A DNA stretch of 49,369 bases from Bacteroidota bacterium. Its GTDB lineage: Bacteria; Bacteroidota; Bacteroidia; Chitinophagales; Saprospiraceae. Shown piece by piece: positions 35,471 through 43,923 of this stretch. Numbering within the stretch: the first letter of the stretch is position 1; each line of letters opens with the position of its first letter. Made by a program: the position numbers and the translations under genes. The notes beneath the pieces are model-generated. The model was not told the origin of the DNA, ran no database searches, and saw nothing but the letters and a program-made list of their open reading frames with translations. The stretch spans positions 1-49,369 of the forward strand of contig JAKQHM010000003.1 of assembly GCA_029572935.1 (NCBI GenBank), in the 5' to 3' direction.

Positions 35471-36019
35471 ATGACAGGAGAAGAGACGGAATACTTACTT
35501 GAACGATGCAAAAACCAGGACAGAAAAGCCCAAAAGTTAATATATGAATCCCTGTATGGATTTGTGTTCTCAATTGCAAGAAGATACTGCAAATCCACAG
35601 AGGAGTCAAAAGAATGTACAAACGACATTTTCTTTAAAATTTTTGACAAAATTGATTCTTACCTGCCGGGTACGCATTTTAAAGCATGGGCTTCCAAAAT
35701 TGCAGTGAGAACTGCTATTGACAGATACAGGACTGAAATAAAAAAAACTCAGCTTATCACCAGCCAGGAAATACCGGAACAATCCATGCGAATGGATTTT
35801 CAAATTCTCGATAAAATTGAAATCGAAGAAAAAATAAAATTGATCCAAAAATTAAGTCCTGCCTACCGTACTGTTTTTAATTTGTACGTATTTGAACAAT
35901 ATACCCATGAAGAAATCGCGGCACTATTGAATATTTCAGAAGGAACATCCAAATCAAATCTTGCCAAAGCAAGACAACAACTGAAACAGCTTTTTACACA
36001 ATTTTCTTTTATAGACTAA
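35471..36019 (+). CDS. ECF-type RNA polymerase sigma factor
   Basis: A 182-residue sigma-70-family protein with only regions 2 and 4. Region 2 is at about 25-95 (AQKLIYESLYGFVFSIARRY, DIFFKIFDKIDSYLPGTHFKAW). Region 4 is at about 120-175, with helix-turn-helix YTHEEIAALLNISEGTSKSN. It directs polymerase to a small regulon, usually in response to an envelope signal. The next gene starts 9 bp downstream and encodes a membrane protein that is the obvious candidate regulator. Confidence 0.93.
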   Translation: MTGEETEYLLERCKNQDRKAQKLIYESLYGFVFSIARRYCKSTEESKECTNDIFFKIFDKIDSYLPGTHFKAWASKIAVRTAIDRYRTEIKKTQLITSQEIPEQSMRMDFQILDKIEIEEKIKLIQKLSPAYRTVFNLYVFEQYTHEEIAALLNISEGTSKSNLAKARQQLKQLFTQFSFID

Positions 36020-36028
36020 AAGCACAAC

Positions 36029-37483
36029 ATGGACCATAATAGCGAAAAACAATTTGATGAATATTTCAGGAAAGGATTTGATGAAAAACTTCATAAAATT
36101 AAACCTGAGAAGGGTGAATGGGAATCTCTTTCTTCAAGGTTGGACCATCAACAAGGCAAGAAAAACCATTTATCAGGTTCATGGCTATGGGTATTGATCC
36201 CACTTTTTCTTTTCACCCAAACATGGACTGTGGCTCAATGGTTTCAAACAAAGAAATCTCTTGATGCTTTTATCGCTCAAACTGAACAACAGCAACAGCA
36301 ATACCATACAGCCAGGCTCACAAATAAAGTTACGACCACTCAATATGATACAATATTTAAAACAATCATCATCGAACAAAAAATATTTCAAAGCGTCATA
36401 CAACCACAAAAATTCTCAACTATAGCTGAAATGAAAAGCGATTCAGGCTGGATTAGAGAGGTAGATAGAGCAGTGGGATCCATTCAAAAGGCAAACATTT
36501 CAAAAGTATACAAAAATGATGATCCGAGACAGAACAAGATGGATGATAACATCAGGATGGCCAATATGAATAATCAATCCTATGATTCCATACAACATGT
36601 CAATGAAACTAATAGTCTTGCCCAAAGTGAACCTTCTGACAATTATCAAAAAGCAAGAGATGAACAGAGACAAGGCTACGAAATGACCCAGACCCAATCG
36701 GAATCCCCGATGATAACCCCTGATCAGGCAAAGGAAGCAGTCATTCCATCCGATTCAGATAAAACAAAAGTGCTCAAAGATTCAACAACAGGCAGAACTG
36801 CATTAATATCTAGAGAAGACATAACGAGTAGGAAAAAATCTCCCACAGCATTTAAGAAATTTCTATCAAACATTATTCCTGATAATGACGAACATGCATT
36901 CAGACTTGCATTTGCTGCCGGCAGCATTTTACCTCTTGCAAAAGGTGAACTCGAAATAGTCAACCCATTCACAGTTCACGCCAATGCAGAATGGCTGGCT
37001 GGTAAGCATATTTCTATAATTCCATCAGTTTCATACGCCCAATATGAGTTTGAAGCCGAGCAAGCATTTTTATCCAAATTAGGAATACCCCAACCGGAAA
37101 ATATCGGTACGAACATTTCTTTTTCAGAAGCAGATGGCATTCAGCGATATATTATGCCATCCTTCCAATTGCGGTACAGATTACAACCGGATAAAATCTG
37201 GACATGGTATTCAGGAGCGGGTGTAACAGCTTTCTTTCCACTCCGAATAAATTTAGAATACGATTACCTTGACCAAAACCTGAATGAAATCACACGGAAT
37301 GTAAACCGATTCCAACCGGCAAATAAATTTGCTATTTTGAATCTTCATTCAGGAATACAGTACAATTTCTCTCAAAACGCATCGCTGTATGCTGATATAC
37401 AGACACATTGGGACCTCAGGAAATCAAATCAAGGCTTTCACTACATAAATCCCCAACTGGGTATAAAATTTTTTATAAAATAA
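36029..37483 (+). CDS. putative anti-sigma-like membrane protein fused to an outer-membrane barrel domain
   Basis: A 484-residue protein. Residues 1-50 are soluble and charged (FDEYFRKGFDEKLHKIKPEK), one membrane segment covers about 51-69 (SWLWVLIPLFLFTQTWTVA), and about 70-285 is a polar, Gln/Lys/Ser-rich linker. Residues of about 290-484 have outer-membrane beta-barrel character (FRLAFAAGSILPLAKGE, SFQLRYRLQPDKIWTWYSG, GIQYNFSQNASLYADIQTHW). Its position right behind an ECF sigma gene makes the N-terminal part a candidate anti-sigma domain, although no zinc-type HxxxCxxC motif is present. If the C terminus really inserts in the outer membrane, one chain spans the envelope. Confidence 0.7.
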   Translation: MDHNSEKQFDEYFRKGFDEKLHKIKPEKGEWESLSSRLDHQQGKKNHLSGSWLWVLIPLFLFTQTWTVAQWFQTKKSLDAFIAQTEQQQQQYHTARLTNKVTTTQYDTIFKTIIIEQKIFQSVIQPQKFSTIAEMKSDSGWIREVDRAVGSIQKANISKVYKNDDPRQNKMDDNIRMANMNNQSYDSIQHVNETNSLAQSEPSDNYQKARDEQRQGYEMTQTQSESPMITPDQAKEAVIPSDSDKTKVLKDSTTGRTALISREDITSRKKSPTAFKKFLSNIIPDNDEHAFRLAFAAGSILPLAKGELEIVNPFTVHANAEWLAGKHISIIPSVSYAQYEFEAEQAFLSKLGIPQPENIGTNISFSEADGIQRYIMPSFQLRYRLQPDKIWTWYSGAGVTAFFPLRINLEYDYLDQNLNEITRNVNRFQPANKFAILNLHSGIQYNFSQNASLYADIQTHWDLRKSNQGFHYINPQLGIKFFIK

Positions 37484-37601
37484 TAATAGCAGAGGCAACC
37501 CGATTAAAAAATGCATCGTTTCGCTTTATAGATTTCGAAATCAAAACAATGGAGTTATCCCGAAAATCCTTAAGAGTAGGGCTCATTTAAACAACTTAAA
37601 A

Positions 37602-38024
37602 ATGTATAGATTAATTTTCATTTTCATTCCCCTTTTTTTCGTAAGTTGCACAAAGGACATTGCATTGTCAGAACAAGATGTCAACTCCAAAATCACTCAA
37701 TTTATTGAATTGCATTTCCCTGGTCATACCATTATTCAGGCAATAAAAGACAGGGACTTTATGTACAAATCATATGATGTCTGGTTGAGTGACAACGTAA
37801 AACTCGAATTCAATCGAAAATATGAAATCATCGATATTGAATCCGCGTCCAAATTGCCCGATTCTGTGATTCCCGCAAAAATCCTTGACTATATAAACAT
37901 GCGCTATCCACAATTATTCATTAAGGAATGGGCAAAAGACGATAATCGTCAGGAAGTGGAGTTAAACAATGAGTTGACTTTGATTTTTAGCAAATCAGGA
38001 GATTTTATCCGTATAGACGATTAA
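37602..38024 (+). CDS. PepSY-like lipoprotein
   Basis: A 140-residue lipoprotein. The signal ends FFVSC with Cys16 as the lipidated residue. The mature part has two PepSY-like units, each a helix followed by a three-strand sheet (INSK-type ITQFIELHFPGHTIIQAI, YDVWLSDNVKLEFN; ILDYINMRYPQLFIKEWAKD, VELNNELTLIF). Such domains inhibit or bind other proteins in the periplasm. It is 118 bp after the barrel gene and is followed by a terminator, so it is probably the third gene of the sigma operon. Confidence 0.8.
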   Translation: MYRLIFIFIPLFFVSCTKDIALSEQDVNSKITQFIELHFPGHTIIQAIKDRDFMYKSYDVWLSDNVKLEFNRKYEIIDIESASKLPDSVIPAKILDYINMRYPQLFIKEWAKDDNRQEVELNNELTLIFSKSGDFIRIDD

Positions 38025-38056
38025 TTGTCCAATCTATTTTGAGTCAAAGTATAATA

Positions 38057-38090
38057 AGCCTCCTGCCATCTGTGCAGGGGGCTTTTTGTT
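38057..38090 (+). terminator. rho-independent terminator of the sigma operon
   Basis: Stem AGCCTCCTGC (38057-38066) pairs with GCAGGGGGCT (38074-38083), ten pairs with one G-U, with a 7-base loop and then TTTTTGTT. It lies 33 bp after the lipoprotein stop. Confidence 0.88.
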
Positions 38091-38457
38091 AAATATAAGC
38101 TAACCGTACTAAAAACTGGTGGTAGTTAAGAAGCTGTGTCATTCTTACATCCTTACTTCCACAAACCTAATCTTTTCATTTGCTGAAACAAGTTTCCCTC
38201 AATAAGGTACAGGTAAAATCTTGCGCCACAGAGCCTTGATCCCTTTCATTAAATTACTTTTTATTGAATATTTAAACTCCGCATTTACATCAGGCTACAT
38301 ATTAATTTAAATTAATTGGTTCATTTTCAAGCCTTTTTACAAAATATTTGCAATTCCAAGCTATTTTATTCCGATCTTTGTAATTCGTCCTCTTTTTTGC
38401 GAGGGTTCAGAAAACGCAAACTGATCCAGACTTTCAAGGTATTTCGTACAAAAACGG
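38091..38457 (+). promoter_or_regulatory. intergenic region with candidate promoter at 38347-38380
   Basis: No gene is seen. TTTG at 38347-38350 is followed after 22 bases by GATCTTTG (38373-38380), one mismatch from TAnnTTTG at slightly long spacing. It lies 77 bp upstream of the TPR gene and is the best promoter candidate in this stretch. Confidence 0.4.
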
Positions 38458-39561
38458 ATGCTGATGAGGTTTGAAAAAGAGCGGGGGACGAAGAGACGGA
38501 TATCACACAGACAAAACTTTATGCAGGTTCAGAACTTATTCAAGGTCATTATTCAGGGCAAGCTTGACTTCGGCAACGAAAGATCTTATCAGAAATCGCT
38601 CCATTTGTTCAATCAAAGGCTTGAGACTTTGTACAAAAAAGAACTGATCTTCAAACTTCCCGAACAGATTTTTTCCGAACCCGACCATGCCCTGGTCGTC
38701 AACCGCTACATCGGCAACGTCACCGAGAAGCTTTGGAAAAATACGGTTTCCTGTCTGGAGCACACCGCTCAGTTCAGCCTGTCGGGCAGCATCAATTGCT
38801 GGATGACCGACAACGGCAAGATCCTGCAGCACTTTCACATCGAACCCCTGGGCGAAAAATCCAGCGTCATGCTGTATCAGGAGGGCAAGCGCATGCTCGA
38901 CGAGGGCGGATCGAAAGAAGAAGCCTACAAGCTGCTGACCGAAGTGATCGAGAAATACGAGAAGCATTCTCAGGCCTACGAGCGCAGGGGATATGTCAAC
39001 TTTACGCTGAGAAATTACGACGATGCCCTCTACGATTTCAAAAAGAGCATCAGCTTTGATCATATGAACGCTTCATCCTGGTATGGCGTGGGCCGTTGCC
39101 TGATGTTGAAAAAGAAATACCAGGAAGCAATCGATGCGTTTGAGGAAACGACCAAACAGTCTATTGCTCTACAGCCTATATACTGGGCAGCACGCCGCTT
39201 CAAAGGGCTGGCCCATATGGAGCTCAAGGAATTTGAAAAAGCAGCTACAGAATACAAATTTTTCACAGCCCGCCCATACACCAAGGAAGACCCCAACTTC
39301 AAGCACCAATCCATGGCCTGGTTCAACTACGGCAAGGCCTTGTTTGCCCTTGGCCGCATAGACGAAGCACTTTCTGCTTTTGACAAAAGCGTGTCCCTGG
39401 AGTCTTCTGCCCACCCCGAGACCCATGCTGAAATCCTGATGCACAGAGGGCTGGCACGCAAGGCGCTCGGCAAGGCGGACTTCATCCTCGACATCCAGAA
39501 GGCATCCGAGATGGGCTATGCCGCTGCCACCCGGCTGCTGACTGAAATAAATCCTGCCTGA
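38458..39561 (+). CDS. tetratricopeptide-repeat protein
   Basis: A 367-residue soluble protein without signal peptide. About residues 1-145 show no known domain (LEHTAQFSLSGSINCWMTDN). From about 145 to 360 there are TPR units (AYERRGYVNFTLRNYDDALY, SSWYGVGRCLMLKKKYQEAI, AWFNYGKALFALGRIDEALS, ILMHRGLARKALGKAD). Met22 at 38521 is an alternative start that would remove a basic leader. It probably acts as a scaffold; partner unknown. The PorE-like gene follows after 34 bp and may be cotranscribed. Confidence 0.8.
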   Translation: MLMRFEKERGTKRRISHRQNFMQVQNLFKVIIQGKLDFGNERSYQKSLHLFNQRLETLYKKELIFKLPEQIFSEPDHALVVNRYIGNVTEKLWKNTVSCLEHTAQFSLSGSINCWMTDNGKILQHFHIEPLGEKSSVMLYQEGKRMLDEGGSKEEAYKLLTEVIEKYEKHSQAYERRGYVNFTLRNYDDALYDFKKSISFDHMNASSWYGVGRCLMLKKKYQEAIDAFEETTKQSIALQPIYWAARRFKGLAHMELKEFEKAATEYKFFTARPYTKEDPNFKHQSMAWFNYGKALFALGRIDEALSAFDKSVSLESSAHPETHAEILMHRGLARKALGKADFILDIQKASEMGYAAATRLLTEINPA

Positions 39562-39595
39562 TACGACCGGGACAGGCTCTTCCGTTTTAATAGCG

Positions 39596-41521
39596 ATGAG
39601 AATTCTATTTGTTTTGTTTTGGCTGTATAGTCTGTACGCCCCTCTGTACGCTCAGACCGCTGCGCTCCATCTGAAAGATGCCCCCTCCAGACTGAAATCG
39701 CAATACTCCAAAGCGCTCAAACTCTATCAGACCAATCGCTACGAAGAAGCCGTTACAGCATTCAGCAAAATCACCCGGAAAAACGATGGCTTCGTAGACG
39801 CGCACCTGATGCTGGGTTCCCTATACTTTGAAAAGAAAGACTTCAGCCTTGCGGAAAAGTCCTTTCAGAAAGTGATTTTATTGGATTCTGCCTTCAACCC
39901 CAAAGTTTACTACACACTTGCACTCTGCCAGTACCGGATCCTTCATTTTGAAGAGGCCAGAAAAAATCTGGAACAATTTCTCTCCAGGGAGTCCTCCAAC
40001 CAGGATCTGATCTCAAAGGCAAACAAACTTATGCCTGCCTACCGTTTTGCGGATTCTGCCTCTCGACGGCCCTGGCCTTTGAAACTGATGAAGCCTGAAA
40101 ACATCAACAGTGCGGTATCAGAATACCTGCCCAGTCTCACGGCAGACGGCAACACCATGGTCTTCACCCGAAGGGTGGGGGTGCGCAATGAAGATATTTA
40201 CATCAGCTACAAGGACGGACAGGGAGTCTGGTCCACTCCGGTCCCCCTCGAGGAGGTAAACAGCGAATTCAACGAAGGAGCCCCTGCGATTTCCGCCGAT
40301 GGGAACACCCTGTTATTTGCCAGTTGCGACCGACGCGAAAGTTTTGGAGGCTGTGATCTGTACATAAGCCGCAAAACAGCCAAAGGATGGTCACGACCAG
40401 TGAATATGGGAGATAAGATCAATACCCCGGCCTATGAATCCCAACCCTGTCTGGCCGACAATGGCAGACTGCTGCTTTTTGTCAGCAACCGGCTGGGTAC
40501 GCTGGGAGGGCTGGACATCTGGTACAGCCGCCGATCGGAGGACAACAGCTGGACCGTACCCAAAAATCTTGGCGCTCCCGTGAACAGCAGCGGCAACGAG
40601 GAATGCCCCTTCCTCCACCCCAATGGCATCCATTTGTTCTATAGCTCGGACGGACACACCGGCATGGGTGAAAACGACATTTTCTATTCCAAAAAGAACG
40701 ACAAAGGGCAATGGTCTGAGCCCGTCAATCTGGGATTTCCGATCAACGGGATCCTGGATGAATCCTCCTTTATCACCGACTTTACGGGAGAATGGGCCTA
40801 TATGGCCAGCGACCGGAGCGATTTTTCGAGCGCCGAGTCCATGCAGCAAACGGATCTTTTCGTTTTTCGGATCCCCGAGCTGATCCGCCCGGATGCGGCT
40901 GAATTTCTCGAACTGACCATCCTCGACGAACAAAGTAAAAAACCCGTACCGGGACAGGTCCGGATCTACCGGCTGGAAAACAGAAAAATCCTGCTCTCCG
41001 GGACGGCCGATGCACAGGGAAGACTGCTGGCATCCCTGCCTGGATCCGGAGCATATGCCGCACACATCGCTGGAGAAAACTACCTGCCCCATACAGAGCA
41101 CATCAATACGGGTTCCACGCCAGGCAGCTACCTTAACCCACGCAAGCTTACCATTCTGCTGCAGCCCATCCTCGCTTCGCACAAGCCCGTTATATTGAGA
41201 AATGTATTTTTCGAATTTGCTTCCGCAAGTCTTAAAGAAGAATCCCGTGTGGATCTCGATCAGCTCTCGGCCTGGCTGACCCAACATCCGGAGATCAGGA
41301 TCCGCATCACCGGTCACACGGACAGCACGGGAGATGCAGCTTACAATCTATCCCTGTCGGAAGACCGCGCAAAAAGTGTGACGGATTATCTGGTATCCAA
41401 AGGAATTACACCATCCAGGCTGATGTACGAAGGCAAGGGTGCAGAAGAACCTCTGGAAAGCAACAGCACGGAGGCCGGCCGGCAAAAAAACAGAAGGACA
41501 GAATTCGTCATCATTCCCTGA
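39596..41521 (+). CDS. TPR-PD40-CRD-OmpA protein, PorE-like architecture
   Basis: A 641-residue exported protein with signal peptide ending PLYAQ. Domains in order: TPR at about 30-135 (YQTNRYEEAVTAFSKI), PD40 propeller at about 150-420 (EYLPSLTADGNTMVFTRR, NEECPFLHPNGIHLFYSSDG), a carboxypeptidase-regulatory-like beta domain at about 430-510, and an OmpA peptidoglycan-binding domain at about 530-641 (ITGHTDSTGDAAYNLSLSED, RAKSV). This is the order described for the T9SS component PorE, which ties the system to peptidoglycan. PorE itself is a lipoprotein and this one has no lipobox. Many Bacteroidota carry several such paralogues, so PorE identity is not certain. Confidence 0.85.
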   Translation: MRILFVLFWLYSLYAPLYAQTAALHLKDAPSRLKSQYSKALKLYQTNRYEEAVTAFSKITRKNDGFVDAHLMLGSLYFEKKDFSLAEKSFQKVILLDSAFNPKVYYTLALCQYRILHFEEARKNLEQFLSRESSNQDLISKANKLMPAYRFADSASRRPWPLKLMKPENINSAVSEYLPSLTADGNTMVFTRRVGVRNEDIYISYKDGQGVWSTPVPLEEVNSEFNEGAPAISADGNTLLFASCDRRESFGGCDLYISRKTAKGWSRPVNMGDKINTPAYESQPCLADNGRLLLFVSNRLGTLGGLDIWYSRRSEDNSWTVPKNLGAPVNSSGNEECPFLHPNGIHLFYSSDGHTGMGENDIFYSKKNDKGQWSEPVNLGFPINGILDESSFITDFTGEWAYMASDRSDFSSAESMQQTDLFVFRIPELIRPDAAEFLELTILDEQSKKPVPGQVRIYRLENRKILLSGTADAQGRLLASLPGSGAYAAHIAGENYLPHTEHINTGSTPGSYLNPRKLTILLQPILASHKPVILRNVFFEFASASLKEESRVDLDQLSAWLTQHPEIRIRITGHTDSTGDAAYNLSLSEDRAKSVTDYLVSKGITPSRLMYEGKGAEEPLESNSTEAGRQKNRRTEFVIIP

Positions 41522-41526
41522 TCAGC

Positions 41527-42951
41527 ATGCCCAGAAAGAAAAATACCAAAGAGATCGAATTGAACATCACCGGGATCGGCCACAAAGGCACTGCGGTGGG
41601 ACGCACGGATGAAGGCCTGGTGGTCTTTGTGCGCAAGGCAGTTCCGGGAGACCGGATCCGTGCCCTGTTGTACAAAAAGAGCAAGGGCGTCTGGCAGGGT
41701 CAGGTGCGCGAGATCCTTCAGAAATCAACCCACAGGACCGATGCCTTCTGCAGGCATTTTGGAGATTGCGGCGGATGCAGCTGGCAGGAACTCAGCTACG
41801 CAGAACAACTCAGGCAAAAAGAATCTCAGGTACACGATGCCGTAAAAAGACTGGCCGGATTGGAAGCTCATACATTTGAGCCCATCCTGGCTGCACCCGA
41901 TACGCGCGCTTACCGCAACAAACTGGAGTTCACCTTTTCCAGCCACAGATGGCTCACTACAGAAGAATTACAAAATCCGGATCTCAAAATGGATTCCAAA
42001 GCGCTTGGATTTCACAGACCCGAGTCCTTCAGCAAGGTGATCGACATCCAGACCTGTTATCTCCAGGACGACATCAACAACCGGATACGCAATTTCATCA
42101 GATCCTACACGGCAGGAGAGGAATGGAGCTACTACGACATTAAAAAACAAAGCGGACAGCTTCGCAATATGATCGTACGCACCAACCAAAAAGGCGAGGT
42201 GATGCTGGCTCTTTCTGTTTCCGATCGCGAAGACGAAAAGCTACCCGGCTTGTTTGATGCACTCCGGAATGAGTTTCCGGAGATCGTGTCCTGCCATCTG
42301 GCAGAAAACAAAAAAACAAATGACTCCTGGTACGATCTGGAATGCCGGCTGGTGTTTGGCGAACCGGCCCTGACGGAACAATTGAACCACGTTTCCTTCC
42401 GGATCGGACCCAAATCTTTTTTCCAGACCAATTCCCGTCAGACGATCGGATTATACGATGTAGTGAAGGAATACGCTGCCCTGACCGGCAGTGAAAATCT
42501 CTACGATCTCTACTGTGGCGTGGGAAGCATCGGTATTTACCTCGCCAAAGATGCAGCCAAACTGACCGGCATCGAAGAAGTGGAAGCAGCCGTGCGAGAT
42601 GCGCACGAAAATGCAGCACTGAATGGAATAGAAAATGCAGAATTTCTGGCAGGCGATGCCCGCATCATACTCGATCAGGAACTCATCGCCCGCAGAGGCC
42701 ATCCGGATGTGGTGATCGTGGATCCTCCTCGTACAGGACTGCATGCCGATGTGGTGAACAGCATCATGCAGTTCGGACCGGATCGCATCGTCTATGTCAG
42801 CTGCAATCCCGCTACCCTGGCGCGCGACCTGAAGCTTTTCTCCGAGCAATACGATCTGATCAAACTGAGGGCCGTGGACATGTTTCCTCATACCAGTCAC
42901 GTGGAAGCCGTCTCCCTGCTGGTGAAAAAACAGAATCTATCCGGAACCTGA
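41527..42951 (+). CDS. rlmD: 23S rRNA (uracil-C5)-methyltransferase, RlmD-like
   Basis: A 474-residue SAM-dependent RNA methyltransferase of the RlmD/RumA/TrmA family, making 5-methyluridine in 23S rRNA. An N-terminal TRAM domain (about 8-65) precedes iron-sulfur cysteines 75, 81 and 84 (FCRHFGDCGGCSW) and a fourth in IQTCYL. The catalytic domain has SFFQTNSRQ, LYDLYCGVGSIGIYLA, VIVDPPRTGLH and the nucleophile Cys in YVSCNPATLARD. The exact uridine is inferred from the family. It follows the PorE-like gene by 5 bp on the same strand. Confidence 0.94.
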   Translation: MPRKKNTKEIELNITGIGHKGTAVGRTDEGLVVFVRKAVPGDRIRALLYKKSKGVWQGQVREILQKSTHRTDAFCRHFGDCGGCSWQELSYAEQLRQKESQVHDAVKRLAGLEAHTFEPILAAPDTRAYRNKLEFTFSSHRWLTTEELQNPDLKMDSKALGFHRPESFSKVIDIQTCYLQDDINNRIRNFIRSYTAGEEWSYYDIKKQSGQLRNMIVRTNQKGEVMLALSVSDREDEKLPGLFDALRNEFPEIVSCHLAENKKTNDSWYDLECRLVFGEPALTEQLNHVSFRIGPKSFFQTNSRQTIGLYDVVKEYAALTGSENLYDLYCGVGSIGIYLAKDAAKLTGIEEVEAAVRDAHENAALNGIENAEFLAGDARIILDQELIARRGHPDVVIVDPPRTGLHADVVNSIMQFGPDRIVYVSCNPATLARDLKLFSEQYDLIKLRAVDMFPHTSHVEAVSLLVKKQNLSGT

Positions 42952-42991
42952 TTCGGGAAAACCAATTGCAAATTGCCATGTTTTAGCAGAT

Positions 42992-43378
42992 ATGAACAAA
43001 CCGAGTATTGATAAATATTTGGCCCTGGAAGAGGATCTCAGACGCTACAGAAAAGCCATGAACGAGGCCCTTGAAATCATGCTCGATCAGGAGGTGAGCC
43101 TTTATCCGATCTTCATCATGCACCAGCAAAATCTGGAGATGGGCGTGCCGCTCATCGAAGCATCAGAAAAAACCGGACTTTGGTCTGTGCACGCGTCCAG
43201 TCTCGAGGAATTTGTGATCAAAAACATCGTGCACGAAGACAAGGTGGCAGAATTCAAACTCCTGTACAAAAAACACGACAGGCATCTCTGTCTTTTTGTT
43301 TTGTCTGAGCTGGGTGCACAATTCATTTTTTATCCCAGACAGGAAGAGATTTTCAGAGAATATGGAAATCTCAATTGA
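42992..43378 (+). CDS. small soluble protein of unknown function preceding an Hpt gene
   Basis: A 128-residue acidic, mixed helix/sheet protein without signal peptide, TM segment or recognisable motif (YRKAMNEALEIMLDQEVSLY, FVIKNIVHEDKVAEFKLLYK). It overlaps the start of the Hpt gene by 17 bp in another frame, so the two are almost certainly made together. A partner or regulator role for the Hpt protein is only a guess from context. Confidence 0.7.
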   Translation: MNKPSIDKYLALEEDLRRYRKAMNEALEIMLDQEVSLYPIFIMHQQNLEMGVPLIEASEKTGLWSVHASSLEEFVIKNIVHEDKVAEFKLLYKKHDRHLCLFVLSELGAQFIFYPRQEEIFREYGNLN

Positions 43379-43670
43379 CCTCTCCTATCTGGACCGGATC
43401 TGCTTCGGCGATAAGAACATCAGACAGGAACTGATCGCATCCTGGTCAGAAGATACAGCAGCGCTCATAGGTGAACTTAAAAACATAAAAGAACCTTCCG
43501 ATCCCAAAAAAATATTTAATCTGCTGCACACCTTAAAAAGCAATTTCCAGATGGTCGGATGTGGTGTAGGAATTCAGCTGTGCGAAAGAATGATCCATGA
43601 AACATCCGAAACAGATGCGGAACAGTTGGAAGAGATCAGTATGAGGATCAGGCAGCTGCTAAATATCTAA
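43362..43670 (+). CDS. histidine phosphotransfer (Hpt) domain protein
   Basis: A 102-residue single-domain Hpt protein. The phosphoacceptor is the His in IFNLLHTLKSNFQMVGC, matching the H-x-L-K-x-x-x-x-x-x-G pattern. The domain is a four-helix bundle that shuttles phosphoryl groups between receiver domains in multistep phosphorelays. I chose the ATG at 43362, which begins the domain and overlaps the previous gene; a frame from 43296 adds 22 unrelated residues. No kinase or response regulator is in the window, so its partners are encoded elsewhere. Confidence 0.85.
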   Translation: MEISIDLSYLDRICFGDKNIRQELIASWSEDTAALIGELKNIKEPSDPKKIFNLLHTLKSNFQMVGCGVGIQLCERMIHETSETDAEQLEEISMRIRQLLNI

Positions 43671-43923
43671 TGAGCCAAGGCCTTGGCTAATGGCTTAGGC
43701 TATGGCTTAAAGCCTCAATCCATGAGCTTTCTACCAATGGCTATAGGCTATCTGCCTTATGCCATAAGCATAGGAAATTGGCCAAGGCTAAAGGCTATCC
43801 ACCTTCTTAGGTTGCGGGCAGTTGGCTACTGCAAAATAGAATTACCAAGGGCTTAATTTCCATATATCTTCAGCAATAGATTAAATACGAATCTTACCAA
43901 TCAGAATTCCAAGCTGACTTCCT
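43671..43923. other. GGCTA/GCCTTA-rich low-complexity intergenic stretch
   Basis: No gene is seen. 43675-43688 is the perfect palindrome GCCAAGGCCTTGGC, and variants of GGCTA, GGCTT and GCCATA recur to about 43830. It separates two converging transcription units, so some of the structure may act in termination, but there is no clear T-run. Confidence 0.45.

Noticed and set aside
40391-41317. 308-codon minus-strand frame inside the PorE-like gene
   Set aside because: Antisense shadow of PD40/OmpA coding sequence.
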